The notes beneath the pieces were generated by a model. The model was not told where the DNA came from. It saw nothing but the letters and a program-made list of their open reading frames with translations, and did no database searches. A DNA stretch of 64,000 nt from Gracilibacteraceae bacterium (GTDB lineage Bacteria > Bacillota > Desulfitobacteriia > Desulfitobacteriales > Syntrophobotulaceae): the NCBI GenBank assembly GCA_031266805.1, contig JAISAH010000015.1, positions 1 to 64,000 on the forward strand, written 5' to 3'. The first letter of the stretch is position 1. The number at the start of each line of letters is the position of its first letter. The translations under genes and the position numbers were made by a program. Below, one piece after another: positions 60,076-64,000 of this stretch.

Positions 60076-61251
60076 ATGAGCAAACTGTTTATCACCGGCA
60101 GTGAAGCAGCCGCGCTGGGGGCAAAATTGGCCCGGATCGAAGTGCTGGCTTATTACCCGATAACGCCGGCCTTCCCCGCCATGGAACGTTTGAGTAAATA
60201 TATAGAGGACGGCGAATTAAACGCCCGTTTTATCCGGGCGGAGTCGGATCACAGCGCTCTGGCCGCCGTTCTGGGGGGCAGTCTGGCCGGCGCCCGCTGT
60301 TATACTGTAACCAATTCGCAGGGATTATTGCTCATGACGGAAGTGGTATATCATACGGCGGGATTGAGACAGCCTGTAGTCATGGGCGTAGCTAATCGGG
60401 CCCTCTCGGCGCCGCACAGCCGTTTTCCCGAACACGGCGACGCCGTCTCGCAGGACGCCAGCGGCTGGATCCAGCTCTTTTGCGAAAACAATCAGGATGT
60501 TCTCGACAACACCATTCAGGCTTTCCGTCTGGCCGAAGAACTTCGTACGCCGGTCATGGTCAACTATGAAGGCTATATACAATCCCATACTTTGGAAGAA
60601 GTGGCCGCGCCGGATCAGGCGGGAGCGGACGCTTTCCTTCCGCTCGTCCGCCGGCCGGCTTTGGACGTCGAGCGGCCGCAAGGAGTCAATACCGTGACCA
60701 GCCCGGAGTTCTACCCCAGCTATAAATACAGTCAGAACGAAGCGGCGCTGAAGGCCCTGACCTTAATCCCCGCTATAGCCGCCGCTTATAACCGCTCTTT
60801 CGCCGCCGCCAGCTGCGGGCTCCTGGAGGCTTACCGGATGGAAGAGGCGGAACACGCCGTGGTGGCGATGGGTTCCGTCGTGGCGACCTCCCGGATCCTT
60901 GTGGATGAGCTGAGAAAACAGGGGAAAAAGATCGGTCTCATCAAGGTCCAAACCTGGCGGCCGTTCCCGGCGGAGGCATTGCTGCGGCTTTTGCAAAATG
61001 TCCGCTATACGACGGTCTTGGATAAAAACATCATCTTCGGTGTCGGCGGCGCTCTGGCCAATGATTTGAAAGCGGCGGCCTACGGCCGTCTGCACACGGT
61101 CATAAACGGAGCGATCCTCGGGTTGGGCGGCAGCCCCTGCGGCGCGCGGGAGATCAAAGAAGCCCTGGAGCAAACGGAAAAGAGCGAAGGCGGCGGGAAC
61201 CGATCCGTCTGGATCGGTTCGGATCCGCCCGCGGGAGGGACGAAGCGATGA
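60076..61251 (+). CDS. 2-oxoacid:ferredoxin oxidoreductase alpha subunit
   Basis: 391 residues of the POR/VOR alpha type. ITGSEAAALGAKLARIEVLAYYPITPAFP is the N-terminal pyrimidine-binding part, followed by RAESDHSALAAVLGGSLAGAR and a C-terminal domain II with EEAEHAVVAMGSVVATSRI. It makes up the catalytic heterodimer with beta. The substrate could be pyruvate, another 2-oxo acid or an unusual one; the sequence does not tell. The stop overlaps the beta start. Confidence 0.92.
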   Translation: MSKLFITGSEAAALGAKLARIEVLAYYPITPAFPAMERLSKYIEDGELNARFIRAESDHSALAAVLGGSLAGARCYTVTNSQGLLLMTEVVYHTAGLRQPVVMGVANRALSAPHSRFPEHGDAVSQDASGWIQLFCENNQDVLDNTIQAFRLAEELRTPVMVNYEGYIQSHTLEEVAAPDQAGADAFLPLVRRPALDVERPQGVNTVTSPEFYPSYKYSQNEAALKALTLIPAIAAAYNRSFAAASCGLLEAYRMEEAEHAVVAMGSVVATSRILVDELRKQGKKIGLIKVQTWRPFPAEALLRLLQNVRYTTVLDKNIIFGVGGALANDLKAAAYGRLHTVINGAILGLGGSPCGAREIKEALEQTEKSEGGGNRSVWIGSDPPAGGTKR

Positions 61252-62111
61252 CGGATTCAGCGAATACGGCGGAGGAACTGTTCGGGCAGGGCCACGCCGG
61301 CTGCAAAGGGTGCGGCGCGGCGATCGCCGGCCGGCAGGCGATGGCGGCTTTGGGCCGGCGCACGATCATTACGGTCCCGGCTTCCTGCATGGCGACTTTA
61401 GGCGGCGGCAACACCCAAACGACTTGGCGGACGCCGTTTTATCATACGCTGTTTGAGTGCGCGCCGGCCGTGGCTTCGGGTATTCGGGCCGCGCTGGATA
61501 TCCAAGGCGTCAAAGATGTCAATGTGGTGTCCTGGGGCGGCGACGCGGGCAGCGCGGATATCGGGTTTCAATCTTTGACCGGCGCGGCCGAGCGGCAGGA
61601 ACATATGATCCATGTGCTCTATGATAATGAGATGTACATGAATACCGGCGGGCAAACCGGCAGCCAGACGCCGCTGTACGCGATCACCACGAACGGCGCT
61701 TTGGGGAAAAAAGTCCGCAAGAAAAATATGCCGGCTATCATGGAAGCCCATGGGATCGATTATGTCGCCAGCGCTAATATTGCTTTTCCGGCGGATCTGA
61801 TAGCGAAATTTCAAAAAGCCGCCGCCAAAGAAGGGTTTTCCTATATCCACATCCTGGCGCCATGCCATCGCGGCTGGGGGATCAAGCCCGACCAGACCGT
61901 GGATATTGCCCGCCGGGCTACGGAATGTGGTCTGTGGGAATTATATGAACTGGATCAGGGGCGGAGGACCCGCACTTATGAGCCGGGGCTGACTCCGGTA
62001 GCCGATTATTTGCGGGCGCAGGGCCGTTTCCGCAATCTCACGGACGCGGAGACCGCCGAGTATCAGGCTTATGTAGACGCACATTACGGCGGATGGGGTG
62101 GAAAAAATTGA
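61248..62111 (+). CDS. 2-oxoacid:ferredoxin oxidoreductase beta subunit
   Basis: 287 residues. The thiamine diphosphate site is VVSWGGDAGSADIGFQSL with DNEMYMNTGGQTG further on. Cluster cysteines begin at HAGCKGCGAAIAG. The C-terminal part (GFSYIHILAPCHRGWGIKPD) is typical of POR beta. With alpha it oxidises a 2-oxo acid to an acyl-CoA and reduces ferredoxin. It overlaps alpha and gamma at both ends. Confidence 0.93.
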   Translation: MTDSANTAEELFGQGHAGCKGCGAAIAGRQAMAALGRRTIITVPASCMATLGGGNTQTTWRTPFYHTLFECAPAVASGIRAALDIQGVKDVNVVSWGGDAGSADIGFQSLTGAAERQEHMIHVLYDNEMYMNTGGQTGSQTPLYAITTNGALGKKVRKKNMPAIMEAHGIDYVASANIAFPADLIAKFQKAAAKEGFSYIHILAPCHRGWGIKPDQTVDIARRATECGLWELYELDQGRRTRTYEPGLTPVADYLRAQGRFRNLTDAETAEYQAYVDAHYGGWGGKN

Positions 62112-62527
62112 CAGAAATAAGATTTTGGGGTCGCTATGGGCAGCCGGTCGGCCAAATCGTCAGGACGCTGGGAGAGGCTCTGCTGGCGGAAGGCCGGCAT
62201 GTCCAAGCATTTGGCAGTTTCGGCGCTTTTCGCAATGACGCTCCCATGTATGCCGTTTTGCGCGTCGCCGCGACGGTCGTCAGAGAACGCTCCGCGCCTG
62301 ACAGTACGTCCGACGCGGCAATGGTGCTGGATAACAGCCTGTTTTCGGTGATGGATGTGACCGGCGGTTTGCGCCGAGGAGGAACAGTGCTGGCTTTGGG
62401 CGTGAAGCAGGATATCCTGGGAGAAAAAGCGAATATGTTTAAGTTCATTCAACTGGAACTGGATCCCCGGCGGCCCGGATGGGAGGGAGATCTGCTCCAA
62501 ACCTTAAAAACTCGGGGAATCATATGA
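62108..62527 (+). CDS. 2-oxoacid:ferredoxin oxidoreductase gamma subunit, short
   Basis: 139 residues from the TTG at 62108, which overlaps the beta stop; a longer frame begins at ATG 62093. It starts LTEIRFWGRYGQPVGQIVRTLGEALLAEG, the usual gamma motif (RxxGQ), but ends at about 140 residues when 180 or so is common. Asp-rich AMVLDNSLFSVMDV and HxD-type features of this small subunit are present. It provides the CoA-binding arm of the enzyme in the known families. Confidence 0.85.
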   Translation: MTEIRFWGRYGQPVGQIVRTLGEALLAEGRHVQAFGSFGAFRNDAPMYAVLRVAATVVRERSAPDSTSDAAMVLDNSLFSVMDVTGGLRRGGTVLALGVKQDILGEKANMFKFIQLELDPRRPGWEGDLLQTLKTRGII

Positions 62528-62530
62528 GGT

Positions 62531-63298
62531 ATGGCAGTGGCGTGGCCTGAGATAATCGCGTTTATATTATTGGGTATGTTTGGGAATTTCATCGGCACCT
62601 TGGCCGGCGGCGGCGGTTTGATCACCCTGCCGGCCATGTTGCTTTTAGGGGTGCCGGTCCATGTCGGCATCGGCGTCAATAAATTCTCCGGCATCATCGC
62701 CGGGTCCTCCAATATTTGGCGGCTGGTGCTGGGACATCGCATCGCTCTGTCCAATTTTATATTTATCGTCGCCGGCGGCATTCTCAGCGGCGCGGCCGGC
62801 GCCGCGATCACCACTAATCTGCCGGCCGCTCTGCTTGATTATCTGGTCATGGTCCTTTTGGTATTCGCCCTGACTGTTTCCGTGATCCCGACTCGGCGCC
62901 CGCCCGCGGATGCCGAGGAAATCACGCAGGAGCGTTTCAGCCGCGGGATGAAAGCGATGTCCTGCGGCGTCGGCGCTTATAACGGCATATTCGGCCCCGG
63001 CGCCGCGACGCTGGCCATCATGATCTTCATGCGCCGGGGTTTTTCCTATGTCGACGCGGTCCACCACGCCCGCCTGCTGGTCATGTCCAGCAGCGCCGGG
63101 GCTTTTGTTTTGTTTTTGCAGCACGGCTTCATAAACTGGGCCTACGCTATCCCGCTGACCATTGGCTCCTGCATCGGCGCTCAGCTGGCCTTTATCGTAC
63201 TGCCGCATATCTCGCAGAAGGCCGCGAAAATAGGGCTCATCATCATCTGCTCGCTGCTGATCATCCAGACGGCCATAGGTCTCATCAACAATCAATAG
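62531..63298 (+). CDS. TauE/SafE-family membrane permease
   Basis: 255 residues with about eight membrane helices in two repeats; GGGGLITLPAMLLLGVPVHVGIGVNKFSG is the family hallmark and FGPGAATLAIMIFMRRG starts the second half. Members move sulfonates, sulfite or other organic anions, mostly outward. The ATG at 62531 is close to GAGG; the GTG at 62537 has better spacing (seven bases) and may be the true start. It is the last gene of the operon and converges on the TRAP permease gene. Confidence 0.88.
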   Translation: MAVAWPEIIAFILLGMFGNFIGTLAGGGGLITLPAMLLLGVPVHVGIGVNKFSGIIAGSSNIWRLVLGHRIALSNFIFIVAGGILSGAAGAAITTNLPAALLDYLVMVLLVFALTVSVIPTRRPPADAEEITQERFSRGMKAMSCGVGAYNGIFGPGAATLAIMIFMRRGFSYVDAVHHARLLVMSSSAGAFVLFLQHGFINWAYAIPLTIGSCIGAQLAFIVLPHISQKAAKIGLIIICSLLIIQTAIGLINNQ

Positions 63299-63304
63299 AA
63301 TAGA

Positions 63305-64000
63305 CTACATGATGTGGCTTGGCAGCCAGGTGATGATTTCCGGCAGCATACAGAGGATGATGATTGCGACGACCTGCAGGAGCAGGAAGGGGATCGAGGC
63401 CATATAGATCTCGCCAATGGGGATGTTTTCCTTGGCCACGCCTTTGACATAGAAAGCGGCGTAGGCAAAGGGCGGCGACAGATAAGACATCTGGATCAGC
63501 ACCGCGAATATGATGGCAAACCACAGCGGGTCAAAACCGAGAGCGTAGACGACCGGCGTGAAGATCGGGATACCGATCAGGAGGACGCCGTAGGAATCAA
63601 TGAACATGCCCATAATGACGACGATCACGCAGATCACGCTGAAGAGCATCCAGCGGTTGACGTCGAGAGACACGAGAAAGTCGTTGATCACCTGATTGCC
63701 GCCCAGACCGAGGAAAACCGCCGTGAACAGCGAAGCGGCCATGATGATCCACATGATCATCGTGTGGGTCAGAAAAGTGTTATACAGTGATTCTTGCAGC
63801 ATTTTCCAGTTGAATTTGCCGTACATCAGGGCGATGGCCGCGGAGCCCACAACGCCTAAGGCGGCGGCTTCCGTAGGCGTGGCGACGCCCAGCATGATGG
63901 AGCCCAGGACGAGGAAGATCAAAATGGCGGTGGGCAGTAAAGACTTGACGACCAGTTTGGCTTTCATCGCGGACGTGTAGACGCTCAGTTCTTCCTGCGT
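63305..64000 (-). CDS. TRAP transporter large permease, C-terminal part (runs off right edge)
   Basis: The frame is open from the window end down to the stop at 63305; about 231 codons are visible. The pieces PTAILIFLVLGSIMLGVATPTEAAALGVVG, HTMIMWIIMAASLF and LIGIPIFTPVVYALGFDPLWFAII match the second half of DctM/YiaN-type subunits. An ATG at 63967 is internal, since coding-like sequence (TQEELSVYTSA) continues upstream of it. TRAP systems import carboxylates or sulfonates with a binding protein. The small permease and binding protein lie outside. Confidence 0.85.
   Translation of the reverse strand, partial: TQEELSVYTSAMKAKLVVKSLLPTAILIFLVLGSIMLGVATPTEAAALGVVGSAAIALMYGKFNWKMLQESLYNTFLTHTMIMWIIMAASLFTAVFLGLGGNQVINDFLVSLDVNRWMLFSVICVIVVIMGMFIDSYGVLLIGIPIFTPVVYALGFDPLWFAIIFAVLIQMSYLSPPFAYAAFYVKGVAKENIPIGEIYMASIPFLLLQVVAIIILCMLPEIITWLPSHIM

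Noticed and set aside
1-64000. CRISPR array, rRNA operon, transposase or prophage genes
   Set aside because: No regularly spaced repeats, rRNA-like sequence or mobile-element proteins were seen on either strand.

Overview
The window reads as a GC-rich chromosomal segment of an anaerobic, Gram-positive-type (Bacillota/Clostridia-like) bacterium. The markers are whiA, rapZ, a Mini-RNase III gene, ylqD, comEA-comEC-dprA, thyX, and sigma-A promoters with 17-bp spacers. No rRNA, CRISPR array or insertion sequence was seen. I cannot name a genus.

Layout. 1-1836: N-terminal part of a membrane sensor (minus), then a MarR and a DtxR-type regulator and a small Cys-rich membrane peptide. 1949-6204: competence/DNA-uptake genes comEA, comEC, dprA. 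6217-9562 (minus): three-gene metal-type cluster with a CobW-like GTPase, a GTPase-permease fusion and a TIGR03943-type partner. 9708-17377: tRNA-Gly, rpmF, plsX, rnc, smc, ftsY, mtnA. 17384-23782: a sugar transferase (minus), hypCDE ([NiFe]-hydrogenase maturation), then cysS, mrnC, thyX, rlmB. 23820-31510: a full reductive-dehalogenase locus (rdhB, rdhA, a CprK-like regulator, rdhC, a YlqD-like gene, two GroEL-like chaperonins) with two matching operator-like palindromes. 31521-39037 (minus): winged-helix protein, holA, proA, NhaD-like antiporter, two oligopeptide/nickel-type permeases with rsmG. 39129-43062: polar amino-acid ABC transporter operon with an embedded amidohydrolase. 43072-44902 (minus): rapZ-whiA. 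45311-51762: exported [FeFe]-hydrogenase with HybA-like and HybB/NrfD-like partners, followed by a BceAB-type ABC transporter. 51776-53932 (minus): cysteine desulfurase-like protein, a small unknown protein, an RNA methyltransferase. 54115-63298: tRNA-Ser, two terminators, then a long operon with an NRAMP-fold transporter, an aconitase-like dehydratase, a three-component corrinoid methyltransferase system, a four-subunit 2-oxoacid:ferredoxin oxidoreductase and a TauE-type permease. The right edge holds part of a TRAP large permease (minus).

How the parts may fit together (inference). The exported hydrogenase and its quinone-reactive membrane partner could feed electrons from hydrogen into the membrane pool, and RdhA outside the membrane could use organohalides as acceptor. 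The last operon looks like a catabolic module: a substrate is imported, a methyl group is moved through a corrinoid protein to tetrahydrofolate, and a 2-oxoacid is oxidised to an acyl-CoA with reduction of ferredoxin. Its substrate is not evident from the sequence, and it is the best candidate here for an undescribed pathway. The second most interesting signal is the shared TTAGC-N4-GCTAA-type operator of the dehalogenase locus, which differs from the published TTAAT-N4-ATTAA dehalobox.
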